Below are positions 1-6,137 of a stretch of DNA of 7,819 bases, piece after piece (positions within the stretch are counted from its first letter, which is position 1; each line of letters starts with the position of its first letter). The translations under genes and the position numbers were made by a program. Location: NCBI GenBank assembly GCA_937952995.1, contig CALFYB010000322.1, forward strand, positions 1-7,819. The letters are read 5' to 3'. The notes beneath the pieces are model-generated. The model saw only the letters and a list, made by a program, of their open reading frames with translations. It made no database searches and had not been told where the DNA came from. Source of the DNA: an uncultured Caulobacteraceae bacterium. GTDB lineage: Bacteria; Pseudomonadota; Alphaproteobacteria; Caulobacterales; Caulobacteraceae.

Positions 1-1
1 C

Positions 2-295
2 GGAAACATCGTCGCGGGACTGCCGGCCGGCCTGCCGACGCTGGTGGCCGGTTTCGCGATTGCATCCTTCGGTTATGGCCTGGCGCGACCGGGGTTTTCT
101 GCGGCTGCCTCGCTTGCCGTCGGGCCGGAACGCCAGGGGGCGGTCGCCGGGGCAGTGTCGGCGATCGCCGGGGCATCGATCGCCGTGCCGCCGGTCATCG
201 CCATCCTGTTGTACCAGCGCTGGTGGACCGCCCCGTTCGTGCTGGCTGCGGCGGGCGCCGCTTGGGTGGTGCTGGCCGGGTGGCGCAGGCGGTGA
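2..295 (+). CDS. Major facilitator superfamily (MFS) transporter, C-terminal part
   Basis: This frame is open from the left edge and ends in TGA at 293-295, giving the last 97 residues of a membrane protein. It is composed almost entirely of hydrophobic, Gly/Ala-rich helices separated by short turns. The motif GYGLARPGF followed by AVGPERQGAVAG resembles the TM10-TM11 region of drug-efflux MFS carriers of the 12-helix (TetA/Bcr-like) type, and the Arg-rich end WRRR would face the cytoplasm. An MFS carrier moves small solutes across the inner membrane with a proton gradient; the substrate cannot be told from this part. It belongs to the GC-rich left piece, which I infer comes from another genome than the rest of the window. 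It lies 117 bp upstream of an amidohydrolase on the same strand, so the two might be co-transcribed. The family call is fairly sure and the subfamily is not. Confidence 0.75.
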   Translation, partial: GNIVAGLPAGLPTLVAGFAIASFGYGLARPGFSAAASLAVGPERQGAVAGAVSAIAGASIAVPPVIAILLYQRWWTAPFVLAAAGAAWVVLAGWRRR

Positions 296-382
296 TTGTT
301 TCCGCATGCGGACTGAACGTTCGTCCTCCATGCCTTGTTGCAGCATCGCATCGGGACCAAAAAGCGCCTTTGGTGCCAGCGG

Positions 383-1822
383 TCAGGCTGGTCGGCAGGT
401 TGGAGTAGACCAATGGATAGATATCTCGTCATTTCGTCCGATGGTCATGTCGGACTGCCGCCGGAACGTTATCGCGGTTATCTGGAAGCCAAGTATCACG
501 CGGCTTTCGACGAACAATTCGCTGCGGGCGTCAGGGATCGCGAGGAACGCGAGAAACTGTTCCTGATCGACGATTTCAACACCAAATGGCGGGCGCGGGT
601 CGGCGACGGGCTGGAGGGCGCCTGGGACGGGACGATCCGCAACCGCGTGCTCGATGCCGATGGCGTTGCGGCCTTGAACCACGGCCACGCGGCAGGCTCT
701 GGCACTCATCGAGCGGGCAATATCATCGGATAGGGCCACGACGCGGGCATGTTTGACGCCCGGCGCGGGGACCAATTCGTAGAGCGTGACCACAGGGCCG
801 GGACGGATCTGGTCGATCTGGCCCTTAACGCCAAACTCGGCCAACACGCTTTCCAACATGCGGGCGTTTTGGCGCAAGGAACCCTCGTCAAAGGCTGAGG
901 ACCTCGGCTTGGGCTTGGCCAACATGGCCAGTTCCGGCAGTTGGAAGCCCCCCGGCTGAACGAAATCAAAGGCCTTTTGATTTTCCCGCTGCTCGCGGTT
1001 CGACGTTTTCGGAGCCTTAATGTTGAGCACCTGAGGCGCGGCCTCTGGCGGGGCGTCCAACGCGTCATCCAGGCCGATGGCGATGTCATCATCCCGCCCG
1101 GCCGTAGCCTTGGCTCTGGAGGCGCGCGGTGCTCGCGGAGCCGCTGCGCCGGGCGCTTTTAAGGCTGGTTGTTCAGCCCGGCGACGGGCCTGTTCTGCGA
1201 GGGTGGCGCGCAAGGTTAGGATCGTTCGCCCGACCATGTCCTTGCTAATCCCTAGCCCAAAGCCCAGCGCGGCTACGGCCCCGATGCAAAGGAGTACCGC
1301 CGCAACGATCCGGCCCGCCGGAACATGGATCAGCCCAAACAGGTCGCCAAAATGCTGCAGCAGGCTCTCGCCCCAAAAACCACCTAACCCGCTGGCAAGC
1401 GGCCAAGAGGCGGGCGTTGGTGCGGCAGCAAGGAGGCCCGCCAAGGCCAAAGCACCCACCAGGCCGACAAGGGCACGCAGCCGGATGATCCTGCGGCTAT
1501 CGTCAGGCTCCCGCTCTCCGGCACGCCATAGCCCTGATGCCACCATCAAGAGAGCTCCCGCCCACGCGGCGAGCCCAAGCGATTGAATAGAAGCGTCGGC
1601 AATGCCCGCGCCCAAAGTGCCCAGAAGGTTGGTCGGTTCAACGCCCGTCGCGGCATTAAAGCTTGGGTCAGCTGCATTATAGGAGGCAAAGGCAAGGATC
1701 AGGGCAAGACCTAGGGCCGCCGTCACGCCGCCGCGAAACCGCGCGGTTAGCGGATGATCCCAGCCGAACCGCAGGCCCATGGCAATCAATTGCAGATTGG
1801 ACCTTTGCGCCACCCGCGCCAT
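383..1822 (-). CDS. ftsK: DNA translocase FtsK, N-terminal 391 residues; 3' part replaced by foreign antisense sequence
   Basis: FtsK is a septal membrane protein that pumps chromosomal DNA into daughter cells during division. I chose the ATG at 1822-1820 because GGAG at 1834-1831 sits 8 nt upstream; the in-frame GTG at 1831 overlaps that ribosome site. Visible parts are four hydrophobic helices (residues about 32-50, 84-99, 117-134, 169-191), the periplasmic SYNAADPSFNAATG motif (47-60), an Ala/Pro/Arg-rich linker (about 205-305), and the motor alpha subdomain (about 310-391) with RQNARMLESVLAEFGVKG, GPVVTLYEL and DDIARSMSA. Genuine FtsK ends at GRNAIGIE, position 650. The frame runs on for 88 codons to a stop at 383, but those are antisense of the amidohydrolase. 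FtsK proteins are about 800 residues, so Walker A, Walker B and the gamma domain are absent. It is divergent from the monooxygenase gene starting at 1986. Confidence 0.88.
   Translation of the reverse strand: MARVAQRSNLQLIAMGLRFGWDHPLTARFRGGVTAALGLALILAFASYNAADPSFNAATGVEPTNLLGTLGAGIADASIQSLGLAAWAGALLMVASGLWRAGEREPDDSRRIIRLRALVGLVGALALAGLLAAAPTPASWPLASGLGGFWGESLLQHFGDLFGLIHVPAGRIVAAVLLCIGAVAALGFGLGISKDMVGRTILTLRATLAEQARRRAEQPALKAPGAAAPRAPRASRAKATAGRDDDIAIGLDDALDAPPEAAPQVLNIKAPKTSNREQRENQKAFDFVQPGGFQLPELAMLAKPKPRSSAFDEGSLRQNARMLESVLAEFGVKGQIDQIRPGPVVTLYELVPAPGVKHARVVALSDDIARSMSARACRVAVVQGRNAIGIEHAVADRPVPGALQPVADPRPPFGVEIVDQEQFLAFLAIPDARSELFVESRVILGFQITAITFRRQSDMTIGRNDEISIHWSTPTCRPA
413..733 (+). 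CDS. Amidohydrolase family protein (Amidohydro_2-like), N-terminal part cut at the junction
   Basis: An ATG at 413 is preceded by GGAG at 402-405 with a 7-nt spacing, so this start is good. The protein opens with MDRYLVISSDGHVGLPPERY. The SSDGHVG motif (residues 8-14, Asp10 and His12) is the first metal-site strand typical of metal-dependent TIM-barrel hydrolases of the Amidohydro_2 group, in which D-x-H replaces H-x-H. Family resemblance continues through NRVLDADGVA (residues 77-86), where members normally go on to a VIFPDG-like stretch. Here the frame instead becomes LNHGHAAGSG and stops at 731-733. Everything after about position 673 is antisense of ftsK, so only residues 1 to about 87 are genuine. 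Members of the family are usually about 350-400 residues, so most of the barrel and catalytic site is missing. The substrate is unknown. The truncation is most likely an artefact of a chimeric join, not a natural pseudogene. Confidence 0.7.
   Translation: MDRYLVISSDGHVGLPPERYRGYLEAKYHAAFDEQFAAGVRDREEREKLFLIDDFNTKWRARVGDGLEGAWDGTIRNRVLDADGVAALNHGHAAGSGTHRAGNIIG
650..673. other. Chimeric junction: shared 24-bp microhomology between antiparallel amidohydrolase and ftsK
   Basis: On the + strand these 24 bases encode LDADGVAA of the amidohydrolase (residues 80-87). Read on the - strand, codon-aligned, the same bases encode GRNAIGIE of FtsK (residues 384-391 from the start at 1822). Both peptides fit their own family. 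Left of 650 the FtsK frame loses all resemblance, since HAVADRPVPG stands where FtsK has LPN. Right of 673 the amidohydrolase frame does the same. Two unrelated genes ending at one shared short sequence marks a join between two DNA molecules. An assembly or amplification chimera is the likely cause; a genuine recombination cannot be excluded from sequence alone. Confidence 0.8.
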
Positions 1823-1866
1823 ATATCGCACTCCACCCAGACGAATCCTGCGTCCATTAGGGCCTG

Positions 1867-1898
1867 ATTTTACGCCAAGAGGGTTAAGGCCTGTTTAC
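1867..1898 (-). promoter_or_regulatory. Candidate ftsK promoter with CtrA-like box (GTAA-N7-TTAACC) and TAAAAT -10
   Basis: On the - strand, GTAA (1898-1895), seven bases, then TTAACC (1887-1882) matches seven of the eight fixed bases of the CtrA consensus TTAA-N7-TTAA known from Caulobacter. A TAAAAT -10-like hexamer (1872-1867) follows 9 nt later, so the box would cover the -35 region, as at CtrA-activated promoters. The -10 lies about 44 bp from the ftsK start at 1822. A GANTC site (GAATC, 1843-1847), the CcrM methylation target, sits in the would-be leader. The box could also act on the divergent monooxygenase gene. Each element could occur by chance. Confidence 0.4.
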
Positions 1899-1985
1899 CA
1901 TGACCAGATGGCGGGGCCGATTGATCGATCCGGATGCGTCAAATCCCCTCTGGACGCCGCCCCATTCTGAACGACATAAGCAACC

Positions 1986-3263
1986 ATGACCCTGAACGCG
2001 CCCACCCCTTCTCAGCCCAGTTTTGATGCCGATGTGATAATCGTTGGTGCTGGAATGGCTGGCATGACCCTCGCGCTTGCCTTGGTCAGCGGCGGGTTGC
2101 GACCCCTCTTGATTGACCCCCAGACCTTCGACGCCCAACAGGCCCCTGAGTTTGATGGCCGCTCGTCGGCGATCGCCTATTCAAGCTTTAGGCTCTGGAA
2201 GGCGATTGGGGTTGGTGACGCCTTGGTACCCCAGGCGCAAAATATTGAGCAGATCTTGGTTACCGATGGACGCACACCCGGCGCGGCCAATGGTGCGGCC
2301 AGCCCCTTCTTTTTGCGATTTGACTCCGCCGAGATCGCTGACCGTTCAGACGGTGAGCCCTTGGGCTATATGTTAGAAAATCGCTCCATTCGCGCCGCTT
2401 TGGCTCAAGCGGTCATCGATGCGGCCATTCCCGTTCTGGCCCCCGCCACGGTGTTTTCGGCAAGTACCGATGGGTCCGCAGCCGAGGTCACCCTTAGCGA
2501 TGGGCGGGTTCTTCGTGCCCCGCTTGTGGTCGGCGCAGAGGGTCGTCACTCGGTTATCCGTCAGGCCGCGAAGATCGGCACCGTCGGATGGGACTATGCC
2601 CAGAGCGGGGTCGTCGCGACCGTGGGCATGGCCAAGCCTCATGAGGGTGTGGCCCATGAATATTTCCTGCCGTCCGGGCCGTTTGCCATCCTGCCTCTGA
2701 CCGGCAATCGCGCCAGCCTTGTCTGGACGGAGAAGACCGACCGTGCAGAGGCCTTGCGAACCGCCCGACCCGAGGTTTTTGAGGCTCATTTGCGCCGACG
2801 GTTCGGAGACTTTCTCGGAGAGATCGAGGTCTTGGGCCCTCGCTTTGTCTATCCTCTGTCGCTGCAGTTGGCGGAGGATATGGCCGCACCCCGACTGGTG
2901 CTGATGGGGGATGCAGCCCACGGCATTCATCCCATCGCCGGTCAGGGTCTTAATCTGGGTCTCAAGGACGCGGCAGCCTTGGCCGAGGTCCTGACCGATG
3001 CCATCCGCCTTGGCGAAGATATTGGCTCGCTGGTGGTCTTGGAGCGCTATGCGGCTTGGCGGCGGTTTGACAATGTGATGCTGGCGGCGGCGACCGATAT
3101 CTTTGTGCGGCTCTTTTCGAACGACAATCCGATGGTGCGGTTTGTCCGTGGTGCAGGGATGGCGGTGGTCAATCTGATTGGTCCGGCCCGCAAGTTCTTC
3201 ATGCAGGAGGCGGGCGGAGCGGTGGGAGATCTGCCTAAGCTCCTGCGCGGAGAGCCGCTCTAG
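1986..3263 (+). CDS. FAD-dependent ubiquinone biosynthesis hydroxylase, UbiH/UbiF/VisC/COQ6 family
   Basis: This 425-residue flavoprotein monooxygenase of normal family length would use O2 and reduced FAD to hydroxylate the aromatic ring of a ubiquinone precursor at the membrane. It shows the Rossmann dinucleotide motif VGAGMAG (residues 20-26), the DGR-S-A region (57-62), the second FAD motif GAEGRHSVIR (183-192), and the long GDAAHGIHPIAGQGLNLG signature (308-325), whose HPIAGQGLNLGLKD part is diagnostic of the UbiH/COQ6 family. The C-terminal helix region (about 365-410) is amphipathic and may touch the membrane. The start at 1986 places FAD strand one at residue 15, as expected, but no strong ribosome site precedes it. 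Which ring position it modifies (UbiH, UbiF, UbiI or the alphaproteobacterial UbiL type) cannot be read from sequence, so I give no symbol. It is divergent from ftsK and convergent with a DUF971 gene, sharing a CTAG at the stops. Confidence 0.9.
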   Translation: MTLNAPTPSQPSFDADVIIVGAGMAGMTLALALVSGGLRPLLIDPQTFDAQQAPEFDGRSSAIAYSSFRLWKAIGVGDALVPQAQNIEQILVTDGRTPGAANGAASPFFLRFDSAEIADRSDGEPLGYMLENRSIRAALAQAVIDAAIPVLAPATVFSASTDGSAAEVTLSDGRVLRAPLVVGAEGRHSVIRQAAKIGTVGWDYAQSGVVATVGMAKPHEGVAHEYFLPSGPFAILPLTGNRASLVWTEKTDRAEALRTARPEVFEAHLRRRFGDFLGEIEVLGPRFVYPLSLQLAEDMAAPRLVLMGDAAHGIHPIAGQGLNLGLKDAAALAEVLTDAIRLGEDIGSLVVLERYAAWRRFDNVMLAAATDIFVRLFSNDNPMVRFVRGAGMAVVNLIGPARKFFMQEAGGAVGDLPKLLRGEPL

Positions 3264-3619
3264 GGATGTCGACTTAGGCCCTCAGCGGCGAGGCGGCCCA
3301 GATAGTCGGTCCAAACCCGCTCTTGGTTCTGGCCCAGATCATAGAGCTGATCCCAGGTATAGAGACCCGATTGGTGGCCATCTGAAAATTCCAGCCGCAC
3401 GGCATAGCGACCGATGGGCGTCAGATTGATAATCCCGACGTCAGCCTTGCCGCTCACGGTCCTGCCCGGCCCTGAACCATGCCCACGATCCGCGGCGCTC
3501 GGCGTCATGACCCTCAGTAGCTCCGCCTCGAGCCTGTGCTGAACACCATCGTCATAGGTAACTTGCAGCTGGCCCTCGCGGCGCAGCAGGGTCAGGTCTG
3601 TGGGCCAGGGTGTGGTCAT
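3260..3619 (-). CDS. DUF971 (gamma-butyrobetaine hydroxylase-like N-terminal domain) protein
   Basis: This 119-residue protein is a single DUF971 domain. Recognisable parts are PTDLTLLRREGQLQVTYDDG (residues 6-25), the ELLRVMTPSAADRGHG segment, and the conserved GRYAVRLEFSDGHQSGLYTWD followed by YLGRL near the end. The same fold forms the N-terminus of gamma-butyrobetaine and trimethyllysine dioxygenases and the C-terminal domain of the plant Fe-S scaffold HCF101, but stand-alone bacterial copies have no firm function. It contains no cysteine, so the Cys-based zinc site of the eukaryotic dioxygenase domain is absent. The start ATG overlaps the upstream Trm112 stop as ATGA (3619-3616), with GAGG four bases before it, so translational coupling is likely. 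It is the last gene of the - strand cluster and its TAG shares a palindromic CTAG with the convergent monooxygenase stop. Confidence 0.87.
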   Translation of the reverse strand: MTTPWPTDLTLLRREGQLQVTYDDGVQHRLEAELLRVMTPSAADRGHGSGPGRTVSGKADVGIINLTPIGRYAVRLEFSDGHQSGLYTWDQLYDLGQNQERVWTDYLGRLAAEGLSRHP

Positions 3620-3819
3620 TCGCCCTCGTCGAGAGACCGCGCCTCTTCGGCCAGCATGACCGGAACGCCATCACGGATTGGATAGGCGAGTCTCGCCTTA
3701 CGACTGACCAACTCGCCCTTCTCGCGGTCATAGTCGAGCGGACCGTGGCTGATCGGACAGACCAAGACCTCGAGCAGGCGCGGATCAACATCATTTTGCA
3801 GCGAGGGCGTCGGGGTCAT
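3616..3819 (-). CDS. Trm112 family protein (YcaR-like), single-cysteine form
   Basis: This 67-residue protein matches the small bacterial Trm112/YcaR family in length and layout: LLEVLVCPISHGPLDYDREK (residues 15-34), then LVSRKARLAYPIRDGVPVML (37-56) and an acidic end. Trm112 proteins activate partner methyltransferases acting on tRNA, rRNA or release factors in eukaryotes and archaea; the bacterial partners are less clear. E. coli YcaR has a CPxC pair, whereas here the second position is Ser (Cys21-Pro-Ile-Ser) and no later cysteine exists, so a classical zinc ribbon cannot form. The start has AGGA six bases upstream, beginning inside the TAG stop of the LON-domain gene, which ends only 8 nt away. 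The stop overlaps the DUF971 start by 4 nt. These spacings indicate a single transcript. Confidence 0.88.
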   Translation of the reverse strand: MTPTPSLQNDVDPRLLEVLVCPISHGPLDYDREKGELVSRKARLAYPIRDGVPVMLAEEARSLDEGE

Positions 3820-3827
3820 GTCAGATC

Positions 3828-4496
3828 CTATTGCAGGGGCGTGGGGGCGTCGTCATCCCCCTTGGGTTCGGCAGCATTGATTTGCATGAGGGCAACGAGC
3901 ACCTCAAGGCGATCTGACCGGCTGTGAGCCTCGAGTAGGGCCTGACGTTCTACCGGTGAAAAAGGAAGCGCGGCGGCAAGGCTGGTCACCAAAGGCTCGG
4001 AGGGAGCATTTTCAGCGCCATTCCAGTCAATCTCTAGCCCGTGATGGTCGAGAAAACCTTTTAAAACCGACAGAAACCGGGCGCGATCAAAGTTGGCATC
4101 GTCATCAAGGGCCCTGAAGTCTTCATCAAACCCCGTATAGTCAGCGTGGACCTGGCGATAGGGCGTTGTCACCGGCAGTTCTGTATCGATTTTAAAGCGG
4201 CAAAGCCCTGTAAGGGTGATGAGGTAGCGACCATCTGGGGTTTCTGAAAAGCTTGTGATGCGCCCTAAGCACCCAACATTTGCCAAGTTGGGTTGGGACC
4301 GATCTCCCCCCGGGACGGTCTGGATCATGCCAATGACCCGATCGCCCATCATGGCATCGTCGATCATATTCAAATAGCGCGGCTCGAAAATATTGAGGGG
4401 TAGCTGGCTGTGAGGCAGCATCAATGCCCCGCTCAGTGGAAAGACCGGAATGTTCAACGGCAGGTCCGAGACCTGATGATATTTGACGCTTGTCAT
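3828..4496 (-). CDS. Stand-alone LON peptidase substrate-binding domain protein
   Basis: This 222-residue protein consists of the LON N-terminal (substrate-binding) domain and a short helical tail. It has the hallmark start NIPVFPLSGALMLPHSQLPL and the following NIFEPRYLNMIDDAM, then DRVIGMI, VGCLGRI and the DGRYLITLTGLCRF strand pair. There is no AAA+ ATPase and no Ser-Lys protease domain, so it cannot degrade protein itself. Lon N-domains recognise unfolded or tagged substrates, so a role as a free substrate receptor or adaptor is inference. I chose ATG 4496 because GGGG (4507-4504) lies 7 nt upstream and family homology starts at once. The frame could extend to 4583 but that would overlap cnoX and add an unrelated Cys-rich leader. 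It follows cnoX by 13 nt and precedes trm112 by 8 nt. Confidence 0.88.
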   Translation of the reverse strand: MTSVKYHQVSDLPLNIPVFPLSGALMLPHSQLPLNIFEPRYLNMIDDAMMGDRVIGMIQTVPGGDRSQPNLANVGCLGRITSFSETPDGRYLITLTGLCRFKIDTELPVTTPYRQVHADYTGFDEDFRALDDDANFDRARFLSVLKGFLDHHGLEIDWNGAENAPSEPLVTSLAAALPFSPVERQALLEAHSRSDRLEVLVALMQINAAEPKGDDDAPTPLQ

Positions 4497-4509
4497 CCGC
4501 GTACCCCGA

Positions 4510-5418
4510 TCAAGAAAACAGAATGGAAGACAACCGACGACGACCCTGCTTAGCCACTTCTGACATTGGACCAGCGGCTTCAAACACGGTCAGCAGTTGC
4601 TTGCGAGCGGCATCATTATTCCACGCCCTGTCGCGCTCAATGATCATCAGCAACTGGTCGGCCGCTGCGCCAAGCTGTCCTTGGGCCGCTAGGGCAACGG
4701 CGAGGGTGAATCGGGCCTCATGGTCATCTGGATTGGCAGCGATCTGGTCTTCGAGGCCGGATGTTTCTGATTTCGGGGCCGAAGCGAGGGCAAGCGCCGC
4801 CTTGACGCTGTCGAGGCTGGCATCCTTGGCCCCGGCAGGGACCATGGCAATCAGCTCGGCTGCGCGGTCAAGATCACCGCTATTGAGATAGCATCGGGCC
4901 AGACCGGCCAATGCCTTGACGTTCTCGGGATCGATTTCGAGCGCTTGGGCGAAGGCTTGTCCCGCTCCGGCAAGATCGGCTTCAGCCAAAAACGCCGCCC
5001 CTTCGGCTAACAGCTCGTCAATGTCGGTAGGGCCAGCGGGGCCCGCTAGCTTTTCGATAAAGGCCTTCAATTGGCTGTCAGGCACCGCGCCCATAAAGCC
5101 ATCGACCGGCTGGCCATTGACGAAGGCATAGACGGCGGGGATCGATTGAACGCGCAGTTGACCGGCATAGGCAGGGTTCTTGTCGACATCGATCTTGACC
5201 AGCTTTACCGCGCCCTTCGCGGCGATGACGGCCTTTTCAATGGCGGGGGTGAGGGTCTTGCACGGGCCGCACCAGGTTGCCCAGAAATCAACAATGACGG
5301 GCTGAACCTTCGAAGCTTCGATCACGTCGACCATGAAGCTGGCGTCCGTACCGTCCTTAATCAGGCCTTCTGCCGCGCCATTGGGCTTTGGGGTGGAGGC
5401 GGGGGTCAGTCCCAACAT
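4510..5418 (-). CDS. cnoX: CnoX (YbbN) chaperedoxin: thioredoxin domain plus TPR-like C-terminus
   Basis: This 302-residue two-domain protein has an N-terminal thioredoxin fold (about residues 20-128) with the intact active site WCGPC (49-53; Cys50 and Cys53) and the cis-proline motif SIPA (Pro94). The C-terminal half (about 131-302) is helical with TPR-like repeats, for example AFAQALEIDPENVKALAGLA and ANPDDHEARFTLAVALAAQG. This architecture is CnoX/YbbN, a cytoplasmic holdase that also protects clients from over-oxidation and hands them to GroEL and DnaK. The E. coli protein lacks the first active-site cysteine, while the Caulobacter type keeps both, as here. The start at 5418 is backed by AAGGA six bases upstream. 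It is probably the head of a transcript continuing through the LON-domain, Trm112 and DUF971 genes. The deacylase gene ends 92 nt upstream, leaving room for a separate promoter. Confidence 0.92.
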   Translation of the reverse strand: MLGLTPASTPKPNGAAEGLIKDGTDASFMVDVIEASKVQPVIVDFWATWCGPCKTLTPAIEKAVIAAKGAVKLVKIDVDKNPAYAGQLRVQSIPAVYAFVNGQPVDGFMGAVPDSQLKAFIEKLAGPAGPTDIDELLAEGAAFLAEADLAGAGQAFAQALEIDPENVKALAGLARCYLNSGDLDRAAELIAMVPAGAKDASLDSVKAALALASAPKSETSGLEDQIAANPDDHEARFTLAVALAAQGQLGAAADQLLMIIERDRAWNNDAARKQLLTVFEAAGPMSEVAKQGRRRLSSILFS

Positions 5419-5469
5419 GGTCCGTCCTTGTCGTCTTTGGTCAGGGGATCAGTCTTTAAGATGGTCTCG

Positions 5470-5492
5470 GTAGGCCGTGAGTGCAATGTCAA
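5470..5492 (-). promoter_or_regulatory. Possible cnoX promoter (-35 TTGACA only clear)
   Basis: A perfect TTGACA lies at 5492-5487 on the - strand, in the 92-nt spacer before cnoX and about 68 bp from its start. The -10 region is poor: a CTAC-containing stretch falls about where the Caulobacter-type GCTANAWC would be. It could give cnoX its own transcription in addition to read-through from the deacylase gene. Confidence 0.3.
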
Positions 5493-5510
5493 CGGTCAGG
5501 CAAAGACCGA

Positions 5511-6014
5511 TCAAACGGCCATTTCAAGATCAACAACCATTGGCTCGTGGTTCACCGCCTTGAGGAAGGTCATCAGGCCCTCAATCGAAAGGCCTGTGGT
5601 TGCCCCATTGTGCAAGGGATGGAAATTGACCGGCTCTTTTGCCACTAGGGCGCTATCGAGTACGAACCGAACGCGGCCTTCAGTGTCATTCATGAGGGCT
5701 AGCGCCGTGACCGAACCTGGCCGAACACCGAGGACCTCGAGAAGCAGCGCTTCTGAGCCAAAGGATAGCCGCCCCGACCCGATGACCTTGGGCAGGGCCT
5801 TGAGGTTGATCTGGGTGCTGTCCAGCGCCGAGATCAGCCAGATCTGACCCTTATGGTCCTTCAAGAACAGGTTCTTGCTGTGACCGCCGGGCAGGGCCGC
5901 CTTGATATGCGCGCCCTCTTCGACCCGAAAGACGGGTTCGTGCTCAAAGGTGGTGTGGGCGATGCCGAGCCCATCAAGCAGGGCGAACAGGTCTTGGGGG
6001 GTGGCTTGGGTCAT
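5511..6014 (-). CDS. prdX: Prolyl-tRNA editing deacylase, YbaK/ProXp-ala (PrdX) family
   Basis: This 167-residue single-domain protein of the YbaK/aminoacyl-tRNA-associated fold has normal length. It shows THTF-like N-terminal strands (HTTFEHEPVF, residues 20-29), the GGHSKNLFLKD motif (43-53), and the C-terminal VNFHPLHNGATTGLS segment (129-143). This pattern is that of free-standing ProXp-ala/PrdX proteins, which hydrolyse Ala mis-charged onto tRNA-Pro and so protect translation fidelity in the cytoplasm. Lys47 lines up with the conserved active-site lysine of the family, and the GATTGLS loop belongs to the substrate pocket. The ATG at 6014 has no strong ribosome site upstream. It is upstream of cnoX on the same strand with a 92-nt gap, and divergent from the DUF6065 gene. 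YbaK acting on Cys-tRNA-Pro is the main alternative, but the motif pattern favours Ala editing. Confidence 0.87.
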   Translation of the reverse strand: MTQATPQDLFALLDGLGIAHTTFEHEPVFRVEEGAHIKAALPGGHSKNLFLKDHKGQIWLISALDSTQINLKALPKVIGSGRLSFGSEALLLEVLGVRPGSVTALALMNDTEGRVRFVLDSALVAKEPVNFHPLHNGATTGLSIEGLMTFLKAVNHEPMVVDLEMAV

Positions 6015-6137
6015 GGGACTGATTTAGGGCGGCAGGGCTTGATGCTCAAGGCCGATTAGCGCTTGGCACTGGACGATGGGGCTCTGGCCCGGTTACTGAG
6101 GGACCTTCCCAGATCTGCGCCATGAGAGGCTCATCCG

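Noticed and set aside
60..566. Arg/Ser-rich open frame on + across the transporter and amidohydrolase
   Set aside because: It is an out-of-frame shadow with low-complexity GC-driven composition over two recognisable genes.
383..649. 88-residue C-terminal extension of the FtsK frame as a novel domain
   Set aside because: It is the exact antisense of the amidohydrolase coding region and exists only because the two frames are codon-aligned at the chimeric join.
674..733. Amidohydrolase tail LNHGHAAGSG... as a natural alternative C-terminus
   Set aside because: It is antisense of ftsK codons and has no family resemblance.
1823..1831. GTG at 1831 as the ftsK start
   Set aside because: It overlaps the GGAG ribosome site that is correctly spaced for ATG 1822.
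2373..2930. 185-codon - strand frame inside the monooxygenase
   Set aside because: It is antisense of a region carrying conserved FAD-monooxygenase motifs; no recognisable protein.
4497..4583. Longer N-terminus for the LON-domain protein
   Set aside because: It would overlap cnoX by 74 nt, adds an unrelated Cys-rich leader, and the ATG at 4496 has its own ribosome site and begins right at the domain.
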